This document shows positions 1 to 8,600 of a DNA stretch of 10,041 nucleotides, piece by piece; position 1 is the stretch's first letter; every line of letters starts with the position of its first letter. The notes beneath the pieces were generated by a model. The model was not told where the DNA came from. It ran no database searches and saw only the letters and a list, made by a program, of their open reading frames with translations. Source of the stretch: an uncultured Prevotella sp. (lineage in GTDB: Bacteria; Bacteroidota; Bacteroidia; Bacteroidales; Bacteroidaceae); assembly GCA_905210845.1 (NCBI GenBank), contig CAJLYG010000111.1, positions 1 to 10,041 on the forward strand, read 5' to 3'. A program made the position numbers and the translations under genes.

Positions 1-1
1 G

Positions 2-1381
2 CTCTTCCCGTGGATCAGCTCAAGTGGGCGCATTATCGGCTTTACGGCACGGGTCCTGGATTCCAGGACAAAGGGCGTTAACCAGAAATACGTCAACTCT
101 CCAGACTCTGAGATCTTCCACAAGACCAATGAGCTTTATGGCATCTTCCAGGCAAAGAAGGCGATTGCCAAGGAAGACAGGGTGTATATGGTGGAAGGAC
201 AGGCGGACGTGATCTCCATGTTCCAGAGCGGTGTGGAGAATGTAGTGGCGAATTCGGGCACTGCCCTCACCCTCCCTCAGATCCATCTCCTGCACCGCTT
301 CACGTCGAATATCACGCTGATCTACGACAATGACGCCGCTGGCATCCATGCCGCATTGCGAGGGATGGACATGCTCCTTGCCGAAGGCATGAACGTCAAG
401 GTGCTGCTCTTGCCTGCCGGCGAGGACCCGGATAGCTTCGCCCGGAAAAATACTGCGGATGATTTCAAGAAGTACATCGAGGATCACCAGACTGACTTTA
501 TCCAGTTCAAGACCGAACTGCTGCTCAAGGGCGTTACCGACCAGACCCAGCGGTCGGAGGCGATCAGCTCCATCGTCAGAAGCATCTCCTTCGTCCAGAA
601 CCAGATCCTACGCGATATCTATCTCCATGACAGTGCCCAGCGACTGGGCATGAACGAGGCAACGCTTATCAACACGATGAACCGCTATATACGAGATGGG
701 AAAGAGCAAAAGTCGACAGAGGCGCGTAGAGAGCAAGAACGGCTCCAGGAGGCAGTAACCTCACAGCCTATCCAACCGGCCTCTCCTTTGCAACAAGCTA
801 CGAAAGTGGAGACGATGCTGATACAGCTGGTCATCCGCCATGGAGAGAAGATCATCGTGAATGATGCGCAAGACGACCAAGGGAATGTCTATGCGCTGAC
901 CGTCGCCCAATTCATCCACTACAACTTAGCAAGCGACCAATTAGGCTTCCATAGCGAGTTGTACAACCGGATCCTGCAAGAAGCCGTCGAGCATAGTGGG
1001 GAGGAGGGCTTTGTGGCTGAGCAATACTTCATCCACCACCCAGACATAGAGATCAGCAAGCTTGCATCGGACATGAGCTTCGATCGCTACCAATTGTCAC
1101 ACGCACAGCAGACACCCAAGGGGAATGAGACTGAGCCGACTGAGGAAGAACGGCAGCAGAAAGAGCAAAAAGACCGGGAGCAGTTGAGAGAGCAAGCACG
1201 CCATCTCATGCTTGACTTCAAGATGGACTACGTCACTCAGCACCTGAAGGACCTGCAAAGGGAAATCTCCCTGTCTGCCAATGACCCCGAGAAGATGATG
1301 AAGCTGATGGCTGAATACAAGGACATGCAGCAGATCCGCAATTCCTTGGCCAAGGAATTAGGGAATGATATCCTGCTTTAA
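2..1381 (+). CDS. dnaG: DNA primase DnaG, C-terminal two thirds (5' end outside window)
   Basis: DnaG makes the short RNA primers for DNA replication and binds the replicative helicase DnaB. The frame is open from base 2, giving 459 visible residues, so the true start lies left of the window. The zinc-finger domain and first part of the polymerase domain are missing, roughly 200 residues judging by usual family length. Visible features are GRIIGFTARVLD with KYVNSP (visible residues 10–42), then the Toprim core with VEGQADV at 64–70 (metal-binding Glu65) and YDNDAAG at 108–114 (Asp109, Asp111), then the GEDPDSF motif. A charged linker rich in E, Q and R follows, then a helical C-terminal region that fits the helicase-interaction domain. 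A GTG at 182 and later ATG codons are internal. The gene ends in TAA, and about 85 bases separate it from the next gene. Confidence 0.96.
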   Translation, partial: LFPWISSSGRIIGFTARVLDSRTKGVNQKYVNSPDSEIFHKTNELYGIFQAKKAIAKEDRVYMVEGQADVISMFQSGVENVVANSGTALTLPQIHLLHRFTSNITLIYDNDAAGIHAALRGMDMLLAEGMNVKVLLLPAGEDPDSFARKNTADDFKKYIEDHQTDFIQFKTELLLKGVTDQTQRSEAISSIVRSISFVQNQILRDIYLHDSAQRLGMNEATLINTMNRYIRDGKEQKSTEARREQERLQEAVTSQPIQPASPLQQATKVETMLIQLVIRHGEKIIVNDAQDDQGNVYALTVAQFIHYNLASDQLGFHSELYNRILQEAVEHSGEEGFVAEQYFIHHPDIEISKLASDMSFDRYQLSHAQQTPKGNETEPTEEERQQKEQKDREQLREQARHLMLDFKMDYVTQHLKDLQREISLSANDPEKMMKLMAEYKDMQQIRNSLAKELGNDILL

Positions 1382-1422
1382 TGCCCTCAAATGGCATCGA
1401 CTACAAATTTTAACATGAAACA

Positions 1423-1454
1423 TTTCACATTTTACAATATAATACGTATTTTTG
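1423..1454 (+). promoter_or_regulatory. candidate Bacteroidota promoter before the TPR–queDE–cls operon
   Basis: TATTTTTG at 1447–1454 fits the Bacteroidota -7 consensus TAnnTTTG. TTTC at 1423–1426 lies 20 bases upstream, near the expected position of the TTTG -33 element. The region is AT-rich and is the only gap before the operon. If it is used, transcription would start near 1460, leaving only a few untranslated bases before the ATG at 1467. That is unusually short and weakens the call. Confidence 0.35.
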
Positions 1455-1466
1455 TCATGGAATAAA

Positions 1467-3185
1467 ATGGCAGATTCAATTTATCTCACACTAAGAATCG
1501 TCCTTTGGGCTATTATCGTCGTCTTAGTCTTTAGGGCTGAACGTGCCTGGAGAAAACACCTCAAGGCAGGTCCGAACTTTTATGCATATACCCTAAAGGG
1601 CAACCAGTTGAGGATCAACAAAGCCTTGAAAGCCATGAATTGCCAATACAAATGGGAGAAAGACAAAAGTGGCAAGAGCGTTAAGTTCGATTTCCAGACA
1701 GGGCATTTCAGCATCAGGTTAGAGTATGGATTGCCATACGTCCTGCTTTCTTACCCCTTCCTCTTTGACGCGCCCTTGGCAGATCTCGAGCTAGTGAGGA
1801 ATATATGCAACCAATGCAATATCATCTCGGGCAACATACGCGTTGCCTACAGTATTAACGAAGAGAAGAGCGTGGTGGATATCCATGTCATCAGCGCGTT
1901 GCTGCTCACTGACAGCATGGCAAAGGATGTCTTGGCCAATGCCATGTTAGAGATATTCAAATGGCAGTATGCTTTCTACAGGCGGTATAAGGATTTGCAA
2001 GAGGCAAACGCCAAGGCAGAAGGGCGTGACTTGGAGAAAGACCATGCCATGTACCAACGAGAGCTCTTCTTGATCAGGGAACAGGAAATCATGCACCAGG
2101 ATGCAGGGCCTGACTGGAGGCAGGACGTGAGCAAAGTCATGTCCCTCAAGCAGGTACTGGCGACAGCCCTCGGGCTGAATGACATCATTCCGGTCCGGAT
2201 GGCAGTCATCAAGGAGGATGTGCAGGAAATTTCCGACACGGCATCCATCCTCAATTACGACCTCTCCTCGCTGTTGATCGAGAAGGGGCAGTTCGCCAGG
2301 GATAACGCTGGGATCCGCTTGTCTTTCTTCAATGCCCGCCAACCGGACAAGGAGAGGCAGCTGGACATCAGCCTGTGTAGTGAGAAAGGCACCGAAGGCG
2401 CACTCTACTACCGTATCACCATGACGCTTATTCCTTTGTCTATCCAAGGGATCATGCCTGCGGGGAGCAATGAGACCCGACAGGAGACGTGCAGCATTCT
2501 CGTCGCCTATGACTTGAAACCGAACAAGAAGCAGCTCGATGAATTCCACTACATGTGGAAGGAAGCCATGGCCATTCGAAAGGGCAAGGGGGATGAGGAG
2601 ATGAGCGATGAGCAAAGGCTGATCTGCGATTGCCTCGACCCCCAGGAAGGATACCATCTCTATCGGGGGAGGACCTTATACCAGCAGAAACGCTTCTATG
2701 AGGCATTGTTCCATTTGGAGAATGCCTATTCTACGATGGAAAAGAGGTTTGAGAAGCTGAAAGGATCCCAAGAGGGCAGGTTTTATGAGACCTGCTATTT
2801 GGTCGGGTCATGCTATTGCGAGCTCGGGCAATACAGGCGCGCCTACTATTACTTGCAGATGATATTGCCCTTGAACCGGATTACCTATACGGAGGAGTTC
2901 ATCAACTGCTTGGTCAACAGTGGGGACCACCGCGCGATCGGTGCCATCGACAACTATCTCAACGAGGTGGAGCTATCGCTGGATTTAGAGGAGAATGCCG
3001 AGCCAGAGGAGCATATCGCTCTCTTCCTGGACTTTCTGAAGCGGAGAAAGGCGTATGCCTTGGTCAGCCGCCATCGCTTCGATGAGGCAGAGGAGCTGCT
3101 CAAGTCGATGTTGGACGAGCCCGGCAACAGTGATTTCGCCATCAATGAATTAGCATACATACAAAAGATAAAAGATAACGGGTAA
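1467..3185 (+). CDS. membrane-anchored tetratricopeptide-repeat protein of unknown function
   Basis: I do not recognise a named family; it is a 572-residue protein. It opens with one hydrophobic segment (about residues 5–23, LRIVLWAIIVVLVF) followed by basic residues (RAERAWRKHLK), which suggests an N-in membrane anchor. Residues of about 45–150 alternate strands and helices (for example FSIRLEYGLPYVLLSYPF) and resemble, by eye only, a YbjN-like or secretion-chaperone fold. The C-terminal part has TPR-like helix pairs: YHLYRGRTLYQQKRFYEALF near 396–425, a second around 440–473 (LVGSCYCELGQYRRAYYYLQ), and a weaker one near 530–555 (RFDEAEELLKSML). TPRs normally mediate protein contacts. A TTG at 1452 could extend the frame by five codons, but it lies inside the likely promoter box, so the ATG at 1467 is preferred. 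Its TAA directly abuts the queD ATG, implying coupled translation. Confidence 0.8.
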   Translation: MADSIYLTLRIVLWAIIVVLVFRAERAWRKHLKAGPNFYAYTLKGNQLRINKALKAMNCQYKWEKDKSGKSVKFDFQTGHFSIRLEYGLPYVLLSYPFLFDAPLADLELVRNICNQCNIISGNIRVAYSINEEKSVVDIHVISALLLTDSMAKDVLANAMLEIFKWQYAFYRRYKDLQEANAKAEGRDLEKDHAMYQRELFLIREQEIMHQDAGPDWRQDVSKVMSLKQVLATALGLNDIIPVRMAVIKEDVQEISDTASILNYDLSSLLIEKGQFARDNAGIRLSFFNARQPDKERQLDISLCSEKGTEGALYYRITMTLIPLSIQGIMPAGSNETRQETCSILVAYDLKPNKKQLDEFHYMWKEAMAIRKGKGDEEMSDEQRLICDCLDPQEGYHLYRGRTLYQQKRFYEALFHLENAYSTMEKRFEKLKGSQEGRFYETCYLVGSCYCELGQYRRAYYYLQMILPLNRITYTEEFINCLVNSGDHRAIGAIDNYLNEVELSLDLEENAEPEEHIALFLDFLKRRKAYALVSRHRFDEAEELLKSMLDEPGNSDFAINELAYIQKIKDNG

Positions 3186-3539
3186 ATGTATTATTTACAG
3201 AAGAGCTTTGAAATATCCGCCAGCCATCATTTGGTTCTTAGTTACAAGAGCAAGTGCACGCGGGTGCATGGGCATAAGTGGCATGTGACGGTCTTTTGCA
3301 AGGCAAAAGAGCTGAACGCTGACGGGATGGTGGAGGATTTCAGCCTGATCAAGGAAAAGATACATGGGCAGCTCGACCATGCAGACATCAATGAGATCCT
3401 TCCTTTTAACCCGACGGCTGAGAACATCGCTCGTTGGGTCACGGAGCAGATCCCAACTTGCTACAAAGCTGTGGTCCAGGAAAGCGACGATAACATAGCG
3501 ATCTATGTAGTGGACGAGGACGATGAAACACATTCATGA
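3186..3539 (+). CDS. queD: 6-carboxy-5,6,7,8-tetrahydropterin synthase (QueD / PTPS family)
   Basis: QueD converts 7,8-dihydroneopterin triphosphate into 6-carboxytetrahydropterin in the cytosolic pathway to preQ0 and queuosine. The 117-residue length is normal. The zinc site is visible as His14 (in SASHHL) with His28 and His30 of CTRVHGH. Cys24 begins the CX3HGH motif and fits the catalytic cysteine. LDHADIN supplies Asp64 and His65 of the proton relay. NPTAEN (75–80) and Glu99 in VVQES match conserved substrate-binding positions. CX3HGH, and the queE gene next door, favour QueD over a eukaryote-type pyruvoyl-tetrahydropterin synthase. The ATG follows the preceding stop with no gap (TAAATG), and the 3' end overlaps queE by 17 bases. 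The function of QueD is known from the family; nothing here looks degraded. Confidence 0.93.
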   Translation: MYYLQKSFEISASHHLVLSYKSKCTRVHGHKWHVTVFCKAKELNADGMVEDFSLIKEKIHGQLDHADINEILPFNPTAENIARWVTEQIPTCYKAVVQESDDNIAIYVVDEDDETHS

Positions 3540-4083
3540 GATCTTTTATTCCCTGCAAGGGGAAGGCAGGCATACTGGGCGAGCAGCCATTTTCATCCGG
3601 TTCAGCGGATGCAATCTGAGTTGCCCGTTTTGCGATACCGACTTCATCTCCTACCGGGAGATGGCAGACGGGGATATCTTGCGGGAGATTGCGAGGTACC
3701 CGGCGCGCTTTGTCGTCCTGACCGGCGGAGAGCCTTCCTTGCAAGTTGACGATGCCTTTGTCGACCTGTTGCACCGACAAGGATATGAAGTGGCGATGGA
3801 AAGCAATGGCACCCATCTCCCACCCAAGGGCATTGACTGGCTGACCATCTCGCCGAAGGTCGCCCCTGTGGTCAAGGAATGCCAAGAACTGAAATGTATT
3901 TTCGATGGGCAAGAGGAAGTCGACGATTTCGGCATTCAGGCTGAGGCGTATTACCTACAGCCCTGCGATGTGGGAGACGCGGAGAAAAACAAGTCCATTG
4001 TGAGCCAATGCGTGGAGTACATCAAGCAGCATCCACGGTGGCGACTATCTTTGCAGACCCATAAATTAGTAGGATTCCCATGA
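3523..4083 (+). CDS. queE: 7-carboxy-7-deazaguanine synthase, radical SAM enzyme QueE
   Basis: QueE rearranges 6-carboxytetrahydropterin, the QueD product, to 7-carboxy-7-deazaguanine using S-adenosylmethionine, an iron-sulfur cluster and magnesium. The protein has 186 residues, in the usual short QueE range. It opens with HEIFYSLQGEG (5–15), the family hallmark. The cluster cysteines are Cys30, Cys34 and Cys37 in GCNLSCPFCDTDF, the CX3CX2C spacing of radical SAM proteins. TGGEPSLQ (67–74) is the SAM-binding GGEP motif, and ESNGT and TISPKV are further QueE signatures. The ATG at 3523 lies inside the queD 3' end, and an ATG at 3536 is out of frame, so the 17-base overlap is real. The TGA overlaps the next gene's ATG. 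Neither queC nor queF is in the window. Confidence 0.94.
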   Translation: MKHIHEIFYSLQGEGRHTGRAAIFIRFSGCNLSCPFCDTDFISYREMADGDILREIARYPARFVVLTGGEPSLQVDDAFVDLLHRQGYEVAMESNGTHLPPKGIDWLTISPKVAPVVKECQELKCIFDGQEEVDDFGIQAEAYYLQPCDVGDAEKNKSIVSQCVEYIKQHPRWRLSLQTHKLVGFP

Positions 4084-5504
4084 TTTACGTCCGGTGGATC
4101 ATATTCTCGGTATATACGCTCGCCGTTGTGGCGACGATGCTGAAGGTGTTGATGGACAATCGGCAACCCGCTAAGACCATGGCTTGGATCCTGGTCTTGT
4201 ATTTCCTGCCGCTCTTGGGCATTATCCTGTACTTCTTCTTCGGGCAGAATACGCGCAAGGAAAGGTTGATTAGCCAACGGAGCCTGGACCAGTTGACCAA
4301 GCGCTCGATGCTGGAGTTCGCTGAACAGGAGGACCTGCACATCCCCGAGAGCCATCGCTCGTTGATGAAGCTGTTCACGAACCAGAGCATGGCCTTGCCT
4401 TTCAAGGACAATGAGGTAACCACTTTCCTGAATGGCTATGAGTTCTTCCCCGCCCTCTTGGCGGAGATCGGCAAGGCACAAGACCATATCCATATCGACG
4501 TGTTCATCTTCGAGGATGATGCCTTGGGGCACCTGGTGGCTGATGCCTTGATGGACAAGGCAAGGGAAGGGGTTGAGGTCAGACTGATCTACGACGATGT
4601 GGCATGCTGGCATGTACGCCATTCCTTCTTCGAGAAGATGCGCAATGCCGGGATTGATGTCCATGCCTTCATGCCGGTGAAGTTCCCGATGTTTACCAGT
4701 AAGATGAACTATAGGAACCATCGCAAGCTATGCGTGATCGACGGGAATGTCGGGTTCATTGGAGGAATGAACATCGCCCTGCGCTATGTGAAAGGCACGG
4801 GCACCCAACCATGGCGTGACACTCACCTGATGGTCCGGGGCGGGGCTGTCTACGCCATCCAGAGGGCGTTTTTGGTCGATTGGTATTTCGTCGACCGGAC
4901 TCTGATCACCAACCGGAAGTATTATCCAGAGATCGACCCGTCGATCCGGAATAATTGCGTTGCCCAAGTGGTGACCAGCAGCCCGATCTCCGAATGGCCA
5001 GATATCATGCAGGGATATGTCCGTATCCTGCTGGAGGCAAAGCGGTACGTGTACATGGAATCGCCCTATTTCCTACCCACGGAGCCTATTCTCTTTGCCA
5101 TGAGGACCGCTGCCCTGACGGGTGTCGACGTACGGTTGATCATCCCTTACAAGACAGATTCCAAGCTCGTGGAATGGGCTTCGCGCTCTTATGTGATGGA
5201 GACGTTGGAGGCTGGCGTGAAAGTATTCTTCTATAAGGCAGGGTTCAACCACAGCAAGCTGCTCGTCTGCGATGACAGCCTTTGCACATGTGGGTCCACG
5301 AACGTAGACTTCCGCAGTTTCGAGAACGACTTTGAGTCGAACATCTTCTTCTATGACGAAGGCATGGCACTGCGCATGAAGAAAATCTTCCTGGACGATG
5401 AACGGCAGAGCATCCCGTCGACGGATGTGCCGGAGCTAGCCCATCGCCCGTTCCTGAAGCGGCTATGGGAGTCGCTCATCCGACTGTTGTCGCCGCTGAT
5501 GTAG
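4080..5504 (+). CDS. cls: cardiolipin synthase, two-HKD phospholipase D family
   Basis: Bacterial Cls joins two phosphatidylglycerol molecules, or phosphatidylglycerol with another lipid, at the inner membrane to form cardiolipin. The 474-residue length is typical. Two N-terminal hydrophobic segments (about 5–22 and 34–55, the latter MAWILVLYFLPLLGIILYFF and then FGQN) form the PLDc_N membrane region. The two catalytic HKD motifs are intact: NHRKLCVID with His214, Lys216 and Asp221, followed by GFIGGMN, and NHSKLLVCDD with His391, Lys393 and Asp398, followed by GSTNVDFRSFENDFESN. Transphosphatidylation goes through a phosphohistidine intermediate. The ATG overlaps the queE stop by four bases (ATGA), so translation is likely coupled to the queuosine genes, although no metabolic link is obvious. 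A GCCGCTG/CAGCGGC inverted repeat (5492–5498, 5529–5535) spans the stop codon but has no T-run after it. Confidence 0.93.
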   Translation: MIYVRWIIFSVYTLAVVATMLKVLMDNRQPAKTMAWILVLYFLPLLGIILYFFFGQNTRKERLISQRSLDQLTKRSMLEFAEQEDLHIPESHRSLMKLFTNQSMALPFKDNEVTTFLNGYEFFPALLAEIGKAQDHIHIDVFIFEDDALGHLVADALMDKAREGVEVRLIYDDVACWHVRHSFFEKMRNAGIDVHAFMPVKFPMFTSKMNYRNHRKLCVIDGNVGFIGGMNIALRYVKGTGTQPWRDTHLMVRGGAVYAIQRAFLVDWYFVDRTLITNRKYYPEIDPSIRNNCVAQVVTSSPISEWPDIMQGYVRILLEAKRYVYMESPYFLPTEPILFAMRTAALTGVDVRLIIPYKTDSKLVEWASRSYVMETLEAGVKVFFYKAGFNHSKLLVCDDSLCTCGSTNVDFRSFENDFESNIFFYDEGMALRMKKIFLDDERQSIPSTDVPELAHRPFLKRLWESLIRLLSPLM

Positions 5505-5595
5505 GTGCTATCCCCTCCATTGGGTCGGCAGCGGCAGGCAAGCGAATCCACACAAAAACGTAAAAAGACTGAAATCTTATTGAAAAATAATCATG

Positions 5596-5632
5596 ATACT
5601 TTTGCAGTCGTAAACAAAAGTATTGTTTTTTT
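5596..5632 (+). repeat. perfect 9-bp inverted repeat plus T7 tract, overlapping the susC promoter
   Basis: ATACTTTTG at 5596–5604 and CAAAAGTAT at 5615–5623 are exact reverse complements separated by 10 bases. They are followed by TG and seven T residues that run up to the susC ATG. The left arm contains the -7 box. The layout could be an intrinsic terminator for the upstream operon, an operator, or chance in AT-rich DNA. The stem is AT-rich, and a terminator here would fall downstream of the presumed susC start site. Confidence 0.5.
5597..5604 (+). promoter_or_regulatory. Bacteroidota -7 promoter box for susC
   Basis: TACTTTTG is a perfect match to the TAnnTTTG consensus of the Bacteroidota housekeeping sigma factor, and the bases after it (CAGTCGTAAA) resemble those seen at many such promoters. 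A clear TTTG -33 element is not visible; TCTT at 5575–5578 lies 18 bases upstream and is only a weak candidate. Transcription would start near 5611, giving a leader of about 20 bases before the susC ATG at 5633. Confidence 0.65.
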
Positions 5633-8600
5633 ATGAATAAAAAGATTGTTTTAGTGGCACTTCTCATTTCAGTCCTTCCCGCATTGCCTTCTTCTGCAAG
5701 AGAAGGTGGGGAACCTGAGCCCATAGAGGAGAATCTTGCCATTGACCAAGTAACGGGAGTGGTAAAGGATGTGAAGGGTGAGCCTATCGTTGGCGCCAGC
5801 ATCGTTGAGGAAGGCACGCACAATGCCGCAGTCAGTGATGTGAACGGGAACTTCACTTTGAAACTTGAAGGCAAGGGCCATTCCATCCGTGTCTCTTATG
5901 TAGGCTTTACTACCCAGACGTTGAAGCCGACGGGCAGGATGGTGATCACCCTTCAGGAAGACAGCCATTCTCTCCAGGAGTTGGTCATCGTGGGATACCA
6001 GAAGATTAGGAAGACGGACGTGATCGGTGCAGTCGCCAGCGTAAAGGCGAGCGAGCTGAACACTTCTACGAACAGCATCGGCGAGAGCCTCGTTGGCAAG
6101 GTAGCTGGCGTACAGATCGCCCAGGTCAGCGGAGCCCCATACAATTCGACGAAGATCAGGGTGAGAGGTACTGCCTCTATTAATGCCAGCTCTGACCCAT
6201 TGTATGTGATCGACGGCTATCCTTCCAGTGGCGACCTGCTCTTGGACCCGGAAGATATCGCTTCTATTGAGGTCTTGAAGGATGCTGCCTCTGCTGCTAT
6301 CTATGGATCCAGGGCTGCTGGGGGCGTGGTCATCATCACGACTAAACGGGGGCAGACCGGAAAGGCGAGGGTAGGGTATGACTTCCAGTTGGGTGTCAGC
6401 AGTCTCGCCAAGAAGGTGAAGCTTCTGAATGCGGCACAGTTTGCCGATCTCGTTGTCGATGGCAGGAATAACTACTACAAACGCTTATTGACCAGCAAGG
6501 GTATTGCCTGGGACGATAGCTATTATAGCGATACCAACACACAGCGCGCTACCCGACTGGGGTCTTCCAATAGTGCAGTCAACATACCGGAATTCCTTTA
6601 TGACTTTGCCAATCAGAAAGTCATCACGCCAGAGTATGATACTGACTGGCAGGATGAGCTTTACCGCACGGCGATCTCGCAACGCCATCATATAACGGTC
6701 AATGGCGGAACCGACAAGGTCAGGTACGACCTCAGCGGCAGCTTCATGGACTTAGACGGTATCGTCCGCTCATCCCAGCAGCGTCGATTGAACTTCCGTG
6801 GGAATATCGATGCGCAGATCAGCAGTCGCTTTAACGTTGGCGCTAATTTCTCTCATGTGTCCAATTGGAACCATGAGATCGATGAAGGGCGTTTCGACCA
6901 TGGACCTATCTTAGGTGCCTTGATCTACGCGCCGGTCTTCAGATGCTATGACGATGATGGCAATCTCGTGAAAGGAGAGATGACTTCCTATTCCTCGCGA
7001 TATGGCTTCCAGCAAATAGAGAACCCAGTGGCACTTGCCGAGGAGACGAAGATCAGGCGGAATGGAGACCGGAACACGTACAACCTTAACCTGTCTTATG
7101 AGCCCTTGAAGGATCTCTTCCTCAAAGCAAACGTAGGTATGTATACTTATTATGAGAAATATGAGTACTATCGTCCGACCAGTCTTTCCTATGGAAGCTA
7201 CCAGCCAGGCTCTGCCCAGGCCCAGGCTGCGGCGTATGCCATTGCAACGAGTGCTCATACCAATGATTACTTGGGCGAGTTTACCGCCAATTACGACAAG
7301 ACTTGGGCAGGGATCCATCACTTCAGCGGCATCGTTGGTTATTCGATCCAGAAGCATGAGTATGATATCCTGGGTGCCAAGGGCACGGGATTTGAGGATG
7401 ACCACATCAAGGAGGTGACCGGACATGGCGCCGACCCCAGTGACGTGTCTCTCTACAATACGTCGAAGTCGAACTGGTCGATGCTCTCTTATTTCTCACG
7501 GCTGCGCTACAACTACCGTAGTACATATTATCTGACGTTGTCCTTGCGTGGTGATGGGTCCTCTCTCTTCGGTCCAGAGAACCGTTGGGGCTATTTCCCC
7601 TCAGTATCATTGGCTTGGACGGTGTCCAACGAGCCCTTCTACAACGCACTCTTCGGCAACAACTCCACCCTGAAGTTGAGGGCAAGTTGGGGAAAGAGCG
7701 GAAACAACAATATCGGAAACTACAACTATGAAGCGGTCATGAGCTCTCCTGAAGGAGCTCTGTTCGGAAGTGGCACGGTCTATTCTGGCGTAGAGCCGGG
7801 TGGCGTCAAGGACAACACGATTGGATGGGAGTCGACATCGCAGTATAACTTCGGGGCTGACCTTTCCCTGTTCAACAATCGGTTGGCGATATCAGCCAAC
7901 TATTATCTGAGCTATACCCGCGACTTGCTCTTTGAGCAGCCGATCTCTGCCATCGGTAGCACGAACTCGATCTTGACGAACTTGCCAAACTCCAAGATCC
8001 GCAATTGCGGTCTCGACCTTCAGGTCGACGGGCGCGTCATCTCAACCAAGGATTTCCATTTGACAGCCAGTGGCAACCTGTCGATCAACCGCAATAAGGT
8101 ACTTGACCTTGATGGCGGCAACACGCTGATCGTCAATGGTGCCGAGCGATCCTACAAAACGCATATCACGGAGATCGGACAGCCTATCGGTATGTTCTAT
8201 GGCTTCAAGGTAGCAGGCATGGTGCGGGAGTCGGATATGGCAAATATCGCGGAAGACGATAAGTATTATAACGCTACGACTCACTCTTTCCCCGAGGGCT
8301 ATAAGCTCAAGGGTCCAGCACGTTCGCTATCGCAGAGCATGCCCTTGCAGGCTGGCGACCTGTACTTTGAGGATGTCAACGGCGACGGAGTAGTGGATGA
8401 CAACGACAAGACCATCATCGGCAACCCTCATCCTAAGTTCACTTATGGGTTCAATATCAGCGGTGACTATAAGTCGCTCGACTTCTCTGCCTCTTTCAAC
8501 GGCAGCTATGGCAATAAGGTTCTTGATGGCCAGGACTACTATCTCTTCAATATGGAGGGTTCTGGTAACCAGTATGTTGAGGTAGACAGCCGTTATCGGA

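Noticed and set aside
1381..1397. ATGCC–GGCAT hairpin just after dnaG as a terminator
   Set aside because: The stem is only five pairs with no T-run after it, too weak to call.
1438..1443. TATAAT as a -10 box before the TPR gene
   Set aside because: There is no matching -35 element at the right spacing, and Bacteroidota do not use this consensus.
5492..5535. GCCGCTG/CAGCGGC inverted repeat around the cls stop as a terminator
   Set aside because: The loop is 30 bases long and no T-tract follows.
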